DNA from: CAWEYO01 sp963813315
Lineage (GTDB): Bacteria > Pseudomonadota > Alphaproteobacteria > Rhizobiales > Rhizobiaceae
Assembly: GCA_963813315.1 (NCBI GenBank)
Contig: CAWEYO010000012.1
Coordinates: forward strand, 82,813-146,812
Length of the DNA: 64,000 nt
Reading direction: 5' to 3'
The position numbers were made by a program, and so were the translations under genes. The notes under the pieces were generated by a model that saw nothing but the letters and a program-made list of their open reading frames with translations, had not been told where the DNA came from and made no database searches. The first letter of the stretch is position 1, and every line of letters starts with the position of its first letter. Below are positions 9,299 through 19,264 of the stretch, piece after piece.

Positions 9299-9305
9299 CA
9301 GCCGT

Positions 9306-9740
9306 TCACAACAAACCGAGTTCCGCCAGTTGCTTGCGCAGCGTCGGCGGCATTTCGGCCAGGCTCGAATGGCTGCCAAGATCAGCGGGAGCGTCAGTGG
9401 TTTTCAGGTAGCGCCAGCCCTGAAAGGCCCGCCTCGGCTGCCACCGGGTGAGGACAACCTTCGGGTCGAGCACAAGGTTGCAGCGGGAAATGCCCTCGGC
9501 ATCGGTGAACGGACGAATTTCAACAAGCCGCTGGCGGCATTGAATACTGCCCTTGATGACCCAATAGAGCGAGCCGCCATCCGTGAGTTCGCCCGCGCGG
9601 GTCGGCACCATGCGCGTGGTGTGCCACTGTTCGACAGGCTCGCCGGCGCGGCGGCGCTCCTCGAGGCGGAATGCGATCCACTCCTCAAGGTCCTCGACGC
9701 TGTCGCAGCCGACGCAGAGTTTCACGAGGTTGAGTGCCAT
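9306..9740 (-). CDS. DUF1489 family protein
   Basis: A 144-residue cytoplasmic protein that matches the alphaproteobacterial DUF1489 family (MALNLVKLCVG at the N-terminus; RWQPRRAFQGWRYL near residues 105-118, which is the family's best conserved part). No catalytic role is known for the family. The ATG at 9740 is chosen because similarity starts at MALNL; the longer frame to 9812 adds proline-rich, unlikely residues. It lies downstream of the serine deaminase gene on the same strand, 65 bp away, so it may be cotranscribed. Confidence 0.85.
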   Translation of the reverse strand: MALNLVKLCVGCDSVEDLEEWIAFRLEERRRAGEPVEQWHTTRMVPTRAGELTDGGSLYWVIKGSIQCRQRLVEIRPFTDAEGISRCNLVLDPKVVLTRWQPRRAFQGWRYLKTTDAPADLGSHSSLAEMPPTLRKQLAELGLL

Positions 9741-9805
9741 GACGGAGAGCTTTAGCGCGGATGGCGGCGGGGTCAACAGCGGTTGGGTTTCTCCACAGGT
9801 CGGGC

Positions 9806-11206
9806 TCAACATTCAACGACGTTGACTGCGAGGCCGCCCTGGCTCGTTTCCTTGTACTTTTCGCTCATGTCGAGCCCGGTCTGGCGCATGGTCTCGATCG
9901 CCGCGTCAAGCGGCACGAAGTGCTTGCCATCGCCCTTGATCGCGAGCGAAGCGGCCGTGACGGCCTTCACGGCGCCAAGCGCGTTGCGTTCGATGCAAGG
10001 CACCTGCACAAGACCGCCGACCGGATCGCAGGTCATGCCAAGATGATGCTCCAGCGCGATTTCAGCGGCGTTTTCGACCTGCTCCGGGGTTCCTCCCATC
10101 ACGGCGCAGAGGCCCGCGGCCGCCATGGCAGACGCCGAACCGACCTCGCCCTGGCAACCCACTTCAGCGCCTGAAATCGAGGCGTTTGCCTTGATGATGC
10201 CGCCGACTGCGGCGGCAGTGAGCAGGAAGTCGCGGATGCCCTGCTGGTCGGCCTCGGGATGGAAATGCAGCCAGTAGCGCAAGACGGCGGGGATGACACC
10301 GGCCGCACCATTCGTCGGCGCGGTGACAACGCGTCCGCCTGCCGCATTCTCTTCATTCACGGCCATCGCATAGATCGACAACCAGTCATTTGCGAGCAGC
10401 GGGTTCGGCCGGTTCTGCTGCCACTGTTCCTGCAATTTGTCATGCAGCTGGCGCGCGCGGCGGCGCACCTTCAGGCCCCCAGGCATGATGCCTTCCTGCG
10501 ACAGGCCCCGTTCGATGCAGCCGCGCATGGCAATCCAAATCCCGTCGAGGCCAGCGTCGAGTTCGGCTCTCATCATGTGGATTTCTTCATTCGCACGCTT
10601 CATGTCGGCGATGGAAAGGCCACTCTTTGCCGCCATGGCGAGCATTTCGACAGCGTTGGCGAACGGATAGGGCACCGATTTGCCGGGGGCCTCGGGGCCC
10701 CGCGACTTCAAACGCTGCAATTCCTCTTCCGACACCACGAAGCCGCCGCCGATCGAGTAATAGATGCGCTTGAGGAGAAGCCGGCCCTCGGAATCGTAAG
10801 CGTAGAAGGCCATGCCGTTCGCGTGGCCCCGCAAGGGGGTTTTCCTGTCAAGAACCAGATCGACTGCCGGGTCGAAACCATATGCTGGGTGGCCGGGCGG
10901 AGATACGCGTTTCCCTGCCATCACCTGCTCGACCAGCAAGTCGGCCTTGTCCGGGTCGACGGTCACCGGGGTTTCGCCGGCAAGGCCGAGGATCACGGCC
11001 CGGTCGGTCCCATGGCCAATGCCCGTATAGGCGAGCGAGCCGTGCAGGCTGGCGCCGAGACGGCTGACCTTTGCTCCGGCCGGCCTCGGCCAATCGTCTC
11101 CGGCCAATTCGCTCAGGAAGCGCGCCGCGGCAGTCATCGGCCCCATCGTGTGTGAACTCGATGGGCCGATGCCGACTTTGAACAGATCGAAGACTGAAAG
11201 AAACAC
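9806..11206 (-). CDS. sdaA: L-serine ammonia-lyase (iron-sulfur type)
   Basis: A 466-residue single-chain L-serine deaminase that converts L-serine to pyruvate and ammonia with a [4Fe-4S] cluster in the cytoplasm. The N-terminal beta domain begins FDLFKVGIGPSSSHTMGPM. The alpha domain holds cluster cysteines in GMTCDPVGG (C393) and QVPCIERNA (C404). The protein ends in VEC, and in the Legionella enzyme the C-terminal cysteine enters the active site and ligates the cluster; the same tail is visible here. The GTG start at 11206 has GGGAG about ten bases before it. No glycine or other riboswitch is apparent upstream. Confidence 0.95.
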   Translation of the reverse strand: MFLSVFDLFKVGIGPSSSHTMGPMTAAARFLSELAGDDWPRPAGAKVSRLGASLHGSLAYTGIGHGTDRAVILGLAGETPVTVDPDKADLLVEQVMAGKRVSPPGHPAYGFDPAVDLVLDRKTPLRGHANGMAFYAYDSEGRLLLKRIYYSIGGGFVVSEEELQRLKSRGPEAPGKSVPYPFANAVEMLAMAAKSGLSIADMKRANEEIHMMRAELDAGLDGIWIAMRGCIERGLSQEGIMPGGLKVRRRARQLHDKLQEQWQQNRPNPLLANDWLSIYAMAVNEENAAGGRVVTAPTNGAAGVIPAVLRYWLHFHPEADQQGIRDFLLTAAAVGGIIKANASISGAEVGCQGEVGSASAMAAAGLCAVMGGTPEQVENAAEIALEHHLGMTCDPVGGLVQVPCIERNALGAVKAVTAASLAIKGDGKHFVPLDAAIETMRQTGLDMSEKYKETSQGGLAVNVVEC

Positions 11207-11462
11207 GCGTTACTGCTCCCGGACCGTTGCTCGCGCACGGTATTGCATTTGTGCCGAAGTTTCCGCATTTTTCGAACGTACCGCTTCCCATCGTCCGACT
11301 TGCATTTCGCTGCAAGCGACATTGCCCGCCGCGTATGCTGCCATTGAAGGGGCGTCACGGTTTCCGCGCGTGATCCAAAGCTCCGGCAGTGGGGTTGCAT
11401 GAAGGGCGCGGTACCACTAAATCGGCGGGGACTCCCGTCGCCCGCCCGCATGACAGAAGACC

Positions 11463-11975
11463 ATGACCAGGCTTTTTCTTCTAAGACACTCAAAAGCCGG
11501 CTGGGCGGAACCTGGAATGCGCGATTTCGACCGGCCGCTCGATGCGGCGGGGAAAGCCGACGCCGAAGCGATCGGGGCCGCCATGCGGACATGCGGTTAC
11601 GCGCCTGAACTCATCCTCTGCTCGTCCGCGCGGCGCGCCCGTGAGACGCTCGACGGCCTCTACAAGCATTCCACCATCGACCACAGGCGGGTGTCCTTCA
11701 TGGACTCGCTCTATAGCGAGGACGCCTACGGCTATCTGACCATCATTCATGAGTATGGCCGCAACACCCCCTCGATGATGGTCATCGGCCACAATCCGAT
11801 GATGGAGGATCTGGCGATGGCGATTTCCGGCGACGGCGAGGACCAGGCGAGAGGCTCGATGATCGGCGGATTTCCAACATCCGGTCTCGCCGTCATTCAA
11901 TTCAACGATGGAATCGGCGAAGCGGCTCCCGGCAAGGGCTATCTGGAGGCGTTCATCACGCCAGCCGATTTCTAA
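11463..11975 (+). CDS. SixA-like histidine phosphatase
   Basis: A 170-residue phosphohistidine phosphatase-type protein. The catalytic motif is LRHSKAGW at residues 7-14, an RHxxA form typical of SixA rather than of phosphoglycerate mutase. The second histidine is in VIGHNPMMEDLA near residue 107. SixA of E. coli removes phosphate from histidine phosphotransfer proteins and from the nitrogen PTS. The gene diverges from sdaA with 256 bp between starts. The partner in this organism is not shown by the context. Confidence 0.88.
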   Translation: MTRLFLLRHSKAGWAEPGMRDFDRPLDAAGKADAEAIGAAMRTCGYAPELILCSSARRARETLDGLYKHSTIDHRRVSFMDSLYSEDAYGYLTIIHEYGRNTPSMMVIGHNPMMEDLAMAISGDGEDQARGSMIGGFPTSGLAVIQFNDGIGEAAPGKGYLEAFITPADF

Positions 11976-12029
11976 ATTGCGCTTGATCTGAGCTGTCTAA
12001 ACACCGCTGCGAGTTGCGAAAACCCGTGC

Positions 12030-12095
12030 CGAACGCGACCTTCTCCCCGCTTGCTGGGAGAAGTGCCGGCAGGGCGGTGAGGGGCGCTGTTACCG
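12030..12095. repeat. GC-rich hairpin repeat (CTTCTCCCC type)
   Basis: Contains ACCTTCTCCCCGCTTGCTGG pairing with GGAGAAG, then GGCAGGGCGGTGAGGGGCG. This resembles dispersed rhizobial GC hairpins; related copies occur at 31785-31970, 40705-40770 and 51840-51905. It sits between the convergent ends of sixA and the RTX gene and could slow transcription from both sides. Confidence 0.65.
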
Positions 12096-12219
12096 CTCGA
12101 ACATAAAAGCCACTGGTATAGGAAAGGCGGCGCTCCGGCCCGGAACGCCGCCTCGGTTCATTGCGCGGAGCTGCTGCCGGACGGCGGTCCTGTCGGACCG
12201 CCCCCGAAGCCCCGCTGCC

Positions 12220-15200
12220 TCACACCACCATGAAATCGGCGTTGGTGAGCGCCAGGTTGGTGCTGAGCGTGGCGAACTGCACCGCGCCGCCGGCCGCATT
12301 GCCATTGGAATCGTAGGTGAGCGCGCCGGTCGTCTTGTTGTAGATGATGCGGTCGCTGGCATCGTGCGCCGCCGTGCCGACATAGAACGCGCCCGCCGCC
12401 AGCGTGCCGGTTGCCAGTGCGGTGAACACCGAGTTTTCCAGCCGCACCGTATCGTCACCCACCGAGAAATCGGTGATCTTGTCGACATTGCTGGACGCGT
12501 TCAGCGCGGTGTCGAAGATGAACGTATCCTTACCCGCACCGCCGGTGAGCGTGTCATTGCCCTTCAGGCCGACAATCGTGTCATTGCCCTTGCCGCCGGT
12601 GATCGTGTCGTTGCCAGACCCGCCAGTGAGCGTGAAGGCTTCGGTCTGATTGCTCAGGCTTATGGACACGCCGGCAGTTGCGCTGGCGGCAGAGATCGCC
12701 TCGACGCCTGCGATCTTATCATCACCGTGCGCGTTCAGATTGGTGATGTTGGTCGAGTCAGAGGTCAGGTAGATCGTATCGTCGTCACCGGCGCCGAGAT
12801 CGATCTTGCTTGACGGACCGTCGAGGATGGCGTTGAGCTGGGCGCCGGTAAGCGTCAGCCGGTCGTCGCCGGAAGTGCCGGTGAGATTGCCGGTCTCGAC
12901 ATTGAGAACCGCCGGAGTGCCGAGCCCGGAAATGTCCACGGTTCCGGCGACCTTGACGTTGAGCACGTCCGTGCCGGCGCCGAGATCGAGGGTAGCGAAC
13001 CCAGCCCATTGCTTCACGGTCATAGTCACGGTGTCGCCGCCGCTGCTGCCTGTCAACGCATTGAGGCCGGAGAACATGCCGGTGGAGAAGTCAACCTCGG
13101 TCGCGTTGGTCAGCACGATCGTGTCGATGCCAGTCCCGCCCTTGAGGAACTCGCCGGCGGCGAAATCGCCATTGGCGAGCTTGATCGTGTCGTCGCCTTC
13201 CCCGCCGTCGATCATGTCGGCGCCTGCACCGCCGCTGATCGTGTCGTTGCCGGACCCGCCGGTGAGCTTATTGGCGTTGGCATCGCCCGTCAGGCTGACG
13301 GCCGCGCTCGACGTCGACGCATCCACATTCTCGAAGCCGGTGACATTCGCCGTGTCGCCAGAGGTCTGATCGGCCAGTGAAAGGTTGATCGTCGCGGCTC
13401 CGGTCACGATCAAGGTGTCGGTGCCGGTCCCGCCGGCAATCGAAACGTCCGAACCGTCGAAGGTAATCGTGTCGTTGCCCGCACCGCCGTCGATCGTGTC
13501 GGCACCCGCGCCGCCGCTGATCGTGTCGTTGCCGGACCCGCCGGTGAGCTTATTGGCGTTGGCATCGCCCGTCAGGCTGACGGCCGCGCCCGATGTTGAC
13601 GCATCCACAATCTCGAAGCCCGAGATATTGCCGGCCGACAGGTCGATCGTCGCGGCTCCGGTCACGATCAAGGTGTCGGTGCCGGCCCCGCCGGCAATCG
13701 AAACGTCCGAGCCGTCGAAGGTGATCGTGTCGTTGCGCCGCACCGCCGTTGATCGTGTCGTTGCCGGACGCCGCCGGTGAGCTTATTGGCGTTGGCATCG
13801 CCCGTATGCTGACGGCCGCGCTCGGATAGCTCGACGCATCCACATTCTCGAAGCCGGTGACATTCGCCGTGTCGCCAGAGGTCTGGTCCGGCCAGGGACA
13901 GGTTGATCGTTGCGGCTCCGGTCACGATCAAAGTGTCGTTGCCCGCCCCGCCGGCAATCGAAAACTCAGAGCCGTCGAAGGAGATCGTGTCGTTGCCTGT
14001 GCCGCCGTCGAGCCTGACGCCGACGCCGCCGAAGATACGTGTCGTCGCCGCCGTAGTCCGCCGCCGCCGCTGATCGTGTCGTTGCCGGCACCGCCGTCGA
14101 TCATGTCGGCGTAGTAGCTGCCGCTGAGCCTATTGGCGTCGGCATCGCCCGTCAGGCTGACACCAACATTCGAATCGGCTGCATCCACATTCTCGAAGCC
14201 GGTGACATTCGCCGTGTCGCCGGAGGTCTGATCCACCTGGGACAGGTTGATCGTTGTGACTCCGGTTACTCTCAAAGTGTCGATGCCCGACCCGCCGGCA
14301 ATCGAAACGTCGGAGCCGTCGCCTCGGATCCAGTCGTCGCCCGCGCCGCCGTTGATCGTGTCGGCGCCGTAGCCGCCCCATAGCCGATTGGCATTGGCAT
14401 CGCCCGTCAGGCTGACGGCCGCGCTCGACTCGATTGCATAGACATTATTAAAGCCGGTGACAATCGCCGTGTCACCGAAAGTTTGGTCCGAAGCACTCAG
14501 GTCGATTGTCGCGCCTCCGGCTCCGTCCACGCCTAAGGTACTAACCCCGCCGCCGGCAATTGAAACGTCCGAACCGTCATACCAGACAATGCCGCCGTCG
14601 CCGCCGCCGTGGACGATGGTGTCGGCGCCAGCGCCGCCAACGATCGCGACGTTGCCGGAGCCGCTGGTGATCGTGTCGGCCTGCGCGCTGCCGTAAATAA
14701 TGAAGCCTTCGCTCTGCGCGCTCAGGTTTATCGTCACGCCGGCGGTCGCAAGGCGAGCGTCAATATAGTCGAGGCCCACGATCGACGCATCCGCCATCGT
14801 GTTGAGGTCGGCCGAGGTCGAGGTCAGGCTGATCTTATTTTGAAACTGATAAGCAGCGCTGAAATCGATCTTGCCCGCGCCGATGATGATGGCGTCGAGC
14901 TGCTCGCCGCTGAGCGTTACCGGAGCTCCTCTGGTCGCGGTCGTGCCGATGAGATTACCGGTCTCGACACCGCTGATCGATGGAACGCCGAGCGCGGAAA
15001 TGTCCACAGGCTCGTCCATGACGACGTTAAGAACGTCCGTGCCGCCGCCGAGATCGATCGTGTCGAAACTCGCCCATTGCGCCAATGTCATCGTGACGAC
15101 GTCGTCGCCGTCGGTGCCGGTGAACGTCGCCATGACCCCGGCATAGGCCGCCATGCCTTCGGCCGTAAGCGGCGGGCGGGGCGCGATGCCATGCGCGGGC

Positions 15201-15265
15201 GCATCGATCGCCGCGTGGTGATGCTTGTTCCCGGTTGCGGGCTGGACGAGATCGAGGATGGTCAT
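12220..15265 (-). pseudogene. RTX-type calcium-binding secreted protein (multiple frameshifts)
   Basis: About 1,000 residues if the frame is repaired. The first 400 or so residues read from ATG 15265 (RBS GGAGTAG) and the last 507 read intact from about 13743 to the stop at 12220. Glycine/aspartate-rich nonapeptides such as GGSGNDTISGGAGADTIDGG recur throughout and bind calcium after export. The C-terminus (ITDFSVGDDTVRLENSVF, then ALTNADFMVV) is typical of type I secretion substrates, and there is no N-terminal signal peptide. Between about 13735 and 14066 at least six one-base (or small) indels change the frame; see the separate entry. No complete type I exporter is in the window. Either a decayed gene or an intact gene with consensus errors. 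Confidence 0.8.
13735..14066 (-). other. Cluster of small indels within the RTX gene
   Basis: Comparing each RTX unit with its neighbours shows extra bases near 14065, 14036, 13890, 13788 and 13736 and a missing base near 13812, plus a 3-base gain near 13828. Units on both sides are intact. The affected stretch is one where the DNA repeats are nearly identical (for example at 13500-13560 and 13745-13800), so misassembly or collapse is plausible. Confidence 0.7.
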
Positions 15266-15587
15266 TTTAGCGAACTACTCCGTTGTTTGCGTGAAGCCGG
15301 GCGACGTTCCGTTGAAGTCGCCATCCCGGCCGAGTTTTTGTTTTGCACGCATGACTTGCCGGAAGAGCCTGCAGCATTTTTTGCTGCGCCGGCTCCCGGT
15401 TCAGGTTCATGCATGCTTCCTCGCACATGAGCATTGTGCGAAAAGCAGTAATTTTTTTTGCCTTGCCGACCCCTTGTTCGGGATCATGCAGGTGTGCCAC
15501 GAGATGACATCAGACAAATCTCGAGCATCGACGCGAGCGAACGCGGCGCAAATTGTTTACGACTGATTTACAATTGAAGTGCTGACA

Positions 15588-15603
15588 GCATCAGCGCTGA
15601 TGC
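15588..15603. repeat. Perfect 16-bp palindrome
   Basis: GCATCAGCGCTGATGC is its own reverse complement. It lies in the 700-base gap between the RTX start and ycjX and could be an operator or a chance palindrome. The gap otherwise holds a repeat element at 15738-15802, a small hairpin at about 15420-15440, a T-run at 15450, and no gene I recognise. Confidence 0.35.
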
Positions 15604-15737
15604 CGATGCTTTCACCCTTGCCTGACTAAATGTTCCCTTGCCGAGTCGCGATTTCTGTTGCCGACAAATGAAACCTAGCACAACCGTCGATGCAAGTTGT
15701 ATAGGATTTGCGTGCACAACTGTTGGCTTTTGGGGCG

Positions 15738-15802
15738 ACCGGTTCCCGCTTCGGGTCCGATGCTGTTTGTTTTGAGCATCGGATTTTTCCGGAACCCGGT
15801 GC
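15738..15802. repeat. TAGAGC-type repeat, rearranged copy
   Basis: Holds the two half-elements ACCGGTTCCCGCTTCGGGTC and GAGCATCGGATTTTTCCGG, in an order swapped relative to the other copies, with TGTTTGTTT between them. The arrangement would result if the copy came from the junction of two tandem elements. Confidence 0.6.
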
Positions 15803-15968
15803 CCACAGGGAGGGGGTAAGCCGGCCGCGATGTCCGGCCATCGGCTTGGGACCATTCTTTCGATCTACCAGACCGAGATCAGTGGAGCACGGCCGGCGGC
15901 GGACGGCGGCCATTTCAAATCGGCGCTCTTTTGCCTATATCGGTGAAGTCTTTGCTGGGGTTCCGCGT

Positions 15969-17441
15969 TTGGCGTCGCTGACTACCTACACCGATGAGGC
16001 GCGGATCGCTTTCGACACGCTGGCCGGTCGTGCGGCCGGATTGCTTTCCCCATCAGTGCGGCTTGGCGTGACCGGCCTCTCCCGTGCCGGCAAGACGGTG
16101 TTCATCTCCTCCTTCGTCCACAATCTGATCCACGGCGGCCGGCTGCCGCTGTTCGAAGCGCAGAAATCCGGCCGCGTCTCCCGTGCCTTTCTGGAAGAGC
16201 AGCCCGATGACGCCGTACCCCGCTTCCAGTACGAGGATCATATCGAAACGCTGGTGGCGAGCCGTTTGTGGCCGCAATCCACCCGCGCAATCTCCGAACT
16301 CCGGCTGACCATCGAGTACGAATCAGCTTCCGGCTGGAACAGGCTGTTTTCGAGCGGCAGGCTCTGCGTGGACATCGTCGACTATCCCGGCGAATGGCTG
16401 CTCGACCTGCCTCTCCTGGGAAAGACGTATCGCGAATTTTCGGCGGAGGCTTTCGCGATGGCCGAGCTGCCGGTGCGCGCCGATCTTTCGGCTAAGTGGC
16501 GCAAGCAATCGCAAGCGATCGATCCGTCAGCCGACGCCGACGAGATGGTTGCGCGGCATTTGGCTGAGGAATTCGCCGCCTATCTGACGGCCTGCAAGCA
16601 GGACGGCCGCGCGCTTTCCACATTGCCGCCTGGCCGCTTTCTGATGCCGGGCGATCTCGAGGGCTCGCCGGCCCTGACCTTCGCGCCGCTTCCGGGCCTT
16701 GCCGATGGCCGGGCCCGCCCCGGCTCGCTCCAGGCGCAGATGGAACGCCGCTATGAGGCTTACAAGTCGCATGTGGTAAAGCCCTTCTTCCGAGAGCACA
16801 TCACGCGTCTTGACCGGCAAATCGTCCTGATCGACGCCATGCAGGCGCTGAACGCGGGATCCGGCGCGATCGCCGACCTGGAGCGCGCGCTGACCGAAAT
16901 TCTCGCCTGCTTCAGGCCGGGGCGCGGCAGTTTCCTGACCGACCTCTTCTCGCGGCGGATCGACCGTATCCTGATTGCGGCCACCAAGGCCGATCACATT
17001 CACCATGAAAGCCATGCCAGATTGCAGGCGATCGTCCGCCGTTTGACAGACCGCGCGGTCAAGCGGGCGAATTTCACCGGCGCGGAAGTGGATGTGCTGG
17101 CGATGGCAGCGATCCGCGCGACGCGGGAGGGCACTGTGCAACAAGGCCGGGAGACGCTGCCGGTCATCATCGGCACGCCGCTCAAGGGGGAGACGATCGG
17201 CAACGAAGAGTTCGACGGCAAGACCGAAACCGCCATATTTCCCGGCGACTTGCCTGCGAGGACCGACACAGTCTTCGCCGATGCTTCCGACGGCGGGCAG
17301 ACCCCCGCTGAACCGACAGTCCGCTTCGTGCGGTTTCGTCCGCCCAGGCTGGAAAGGACCGCCGAAGGCGTAACGCTGTCGCTGCCACACATTCGGCTGG
17401 ACCGCGCGCTGCAATTCCTGATCGGAGATCACCTGGCATGA
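15969..17441 (+). CDS. ycjX: YcjX-family (DUF463) P-loop protein
   Basis: A 490-residue predicted nucleotide-binding protein of the YcjX/DUF463 family. The P-loop is GVTGLSRAGKTVFISS at about residues 29-44, and VDIVDYPGEWLLDLP near residue 135 supplies the Walker B-like/switch region. IDRILIAATKADHIH near residue 335 resembles a GTPase base-recognition motif. E. coli relatives are stress-induced, with no settled activity. The TTG at 15969 is chosen: similarity starts at ASLTTYTDEA and GGGG lies upstream; the open frame back to 15708 runs through a repeat element. The stop overlaps the start of the next gene (ATGA), so the two are translation-coupled. Confidence 0.88.
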   Translation: MASLTTYTDEARIAFDTLAGRAAGLLSPSVRLGVTGLSRAGKTVFISSFVHNLIHGGRLPLFEAQKSGRVSRAFLEEQPDDAVPRFQYEDHIETLVASRLWPQSTRAISELRLTIEYESASGWNRLFSSGRLCVDIVDYPGEWLLDLPLLGKTYREFSAEAFAMAELPVRADLSAKWRKQSQAIDPSADADEMVARHLAEEFAAYLTACKQDGRALSTLPPGRFLMPGDLEGSPALTFAPLPGLADGRARPGSLQAQMERRYEAYKSHVVKPFFREHITRLDRQIVLIDAMQALNAGSGAIADLERALTEILACFRPGRGSFLTDLFSRRIDRILIAATKADHIHHESHARLQAIVRRLTDRAVKRANFTGAEVDVLAMAAIRATREGTVQQGRETLPVIIGTPLKGETIGNEEFDGKTETAIFPGDLPARTDTVFADASDGGQTPAEPTVRFVRFRPPRLERTAEGVTLSLPHIRLDRALQFLIGDHLA

Positions 17442-18529
17442 CGCGAGAACGAAAGCCCGCTGCGTTCCGGCTGGAACCGGACCCGGAGCCGGATGTACGC
17501 AATGCCGCGACCGGAAAGCCCACACAGGAAGTGGCGCGCAAGCCCCGCGCCGTGACGAATGTCACGGCAGTCGTCACCCCCGCCGCGGTCGATATTTTCG
17601 ACGAACCCGAGGCCGCAACCGGCGAACCACCACCGGCCACTGCGCCAAGGCACCGTTCCCGGCTTAGCGCCATTTTTCTTGGCGCCTTTGGCATCCTTGT
17701 CTCCTTGGGGGTCGGGCTATGGACAGACCGATTGATCCGTGACCTGTTCGCTCGCGCGGATTGGCTGGGCTGGCTGGCCGCAGCCATGGCGGCCATCGCC
17801 GCGCTGGCGCTTGCTATCATCATTATCCGGGAAGTGATGGCCCTGTGGCGGCTGGCCTCTGTCGAAAAAATGCGTGAGCGCGCTTCCGACGCCATTCGGC
17901 GCGACGACCCGAAGGCCGCGCGCGCGGTCGTCGATGACCTGGCTTCCCTCCTTGCAGCCAAACCGGAGACTGCGGCAGGGCGCAGGGTGCTTCATGAGCT
18001 GCGCGACGACATCATCGACGGTGCCGCTTTGGTGCGCCTCGCCGAGACGGAAGTGCTGTTGCCGCTGGACGGCCGCGCGAGGGTGATGATCCTCGACGCG
18101 GCAAAGCGGGTATCGCTGGTTACCGCGGTCAGCCCGCGCGCCCTGGTCGATGTTGCCTACGTGGTCTTCGAGGTAGGGCGACTGATACGCAGGCTTTCGG
18201 AACTCTATGGTGGCAGGCCCGGCACGCTCGGGTTCTTCCGGCTCACGCGAAGCGTTCTCGCGCACCTGGCGGTCACGGGTTCCATTGCCTTCGGCGACAG
18301 CCTGGTGCAGCAGGTCGTCGGCCACGGGCTGGCCGCACGGCTTTCGGCCAAACTCGGCGAAGGCGTGGTAAACGGGTTGATGACGGCCCGGATTGGCATT
18401 GCGACCATGGAAACCGTTCGTCCGCTGCCTTTCAGCGCAGTCAAGCGGCCCGGAATGGGCGATTTCATGTCCGCGCTAACGTCGTTTGCGAGTGCGCGGC
18501 AGGGTGCGGTTGCCGGCCGCGGAAAATGA
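17438..18529 (+). CDS. ycjF: YcjF-family membrane protein (DUF697, TIGR01620)
   Basis: A 363-residue inner-membrane protein. A polar, proline-rich first 70 residues is followed by two transmembrane helices (IFLGAFGILVSLGVGLW at about 75-91 and WLAAAMAAIAALALAIIIIR at about 110-129). The C-terminal DUF697 domain includes a further hydrophobic region, HLAVTGSIAFGDSLVQQVVG, near residue 271. It overlaps ycjX by 4 bp, and the ycjX-ycjF pair is conserved across proteobacteria, which suggests a joint complex of P-loop protein and membrane partner. The function is unknown. Confidence 0.87.
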   Translation: MTRERKPAAFRLEPDPEPDVRNAATGKPTQEVARKPRAVTNVTAVVTPAAVDIFDEPEAATGEPPPATAPRHRSRLSAIFLGAFGILVSLGVGLWTDRLIRDLFARADWLGWLAAAMAAIAALALAIIIIREVMALWRLASVEKMRERASDAIRRDDPKAARAVVDDLASLLAAKPETAAGRRVLHELRDDIIDGAALVRLAETEVLLPLDGRARVMILDAAKRVSLVTAVSPRALVDVAYVVFEVGRLIRRLSELYGGRPGTLGFFRLTRSVLAHLAVTGSIAFGDSLVQQVVGHGLAARLSAKLGEGVVNGLMTARIGIATMETVRPLPFSAVKRPGMGDFMSALTSFASARQGAVAGRGK

Positions 18530-18655
18530 TCTTGCGGCAGCACCGATCACGGGCCATTCCGCAGCGAAATCCGCGGAAATAGACAAAGCATTAACCAATC
18601 TTGGTCATGGTTTTTTGGGAGTTTTGTTCTGTCACTCAGTTGCCGGGTACCCTTG

Positions 18656-19201
18656 ATGAAACGCGCAATCCTGTCCGCCGTAGTGCCGCTCGTGGCCACT
18701 GCGGCATTTGTCGACACGAGCTACGCCGCCGGCGCCTCGGAGCGCGACAAGAAGTTCTTTCAATCCGTTGAGGGCGACTGGGTGGGGCCCGGCGAGATAG
18801 TCGCGGGCAAATACAAGGGCACCAGGTTCACATGCACGTTCACCGGCTCGACGCCCGATCTGGCGGTCGGCATGACCTTGGACGGCGCCTGCCGGGTCGG
18901 CATCTTCACACAGAAGATGACCGCGACAGTGGAACGCTCCGGCAGGGGCTACACAGGCAAATTCATGGACGGCGCCGCCGGAAAGGGCCTCGATGTCGTT
19001 GCCGGCAATGTCGACGGCCGCAAGGTTGTGCTGTCACTCAACCGCGCCCAGCTGAACGGCGCGATGCTTGCCCGCCTGCCTGACGAAAACACGATGGCGG
19101 TAACGGTTTCGGTGCGCGTCGACAAGCACCTGGTGCCGGTGATCGGCATGAACCTGAAGCGCGTCGACGGGCCGGCCGTGGGCTCGATTGCCCAAAGGTA
19201 G
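18656..19201 (+). CDS. Exported protein of unknown function
   Basis: A 181-residue protein with a signal peptide (MKRAILSAVVPLVATAAF, cleavage near ASYAAG-like SYAAG at residues 23-27). The mature part starts SERDKKFFQSVEGDWVGPGE, which looks like a lipocalin-like beta-barrel start, and ends GMNLKRVDG. Two cysteines (CTFTGS and GACRVG) could form a disulfide. The ATG at 18656 is preferred to the overlapping TTG at 18653. It stands alone between ycjF and the convergent folK. I do not recognise a characterised family. Confidence 0.7.
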   Translation: MKRAILSAVVPLVATAAFVDTSYAAGASERDKKFFQSVEGDWVGPGEIVAGKYKGTRFTCTFTGSTPDLAVGMTLDGACRVGIFTQKMTATVERSGRGYTGKFMDGAAGKGLDVVAGNVDGRKVVLSLNRAQLNGAMLARLPDENTMAVTVSVRVDKHLVPVIGMNLKRVDGPAVGSIAQR

Positions 19202-19264
19202 ATACGGGCTCGTTGCGCTTCCATTCCCTGCGATGGCAACAGCGTGACGGCCCACCACTTGCAG

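Noticed and set aside
11207..11462. A glycine riboswitch ahead of sdaA
   Set aside because: No paired aptamer-like structure or conserved glycine-riboswitch core could be recognised in the leader.
12500..15100. Regularly spaced repeats that could suggest a CRISPR array
   Set aside because: The period follows RTX nonapeptide codons, units vary at third positions and are translated; no spacers or cas genes are present.
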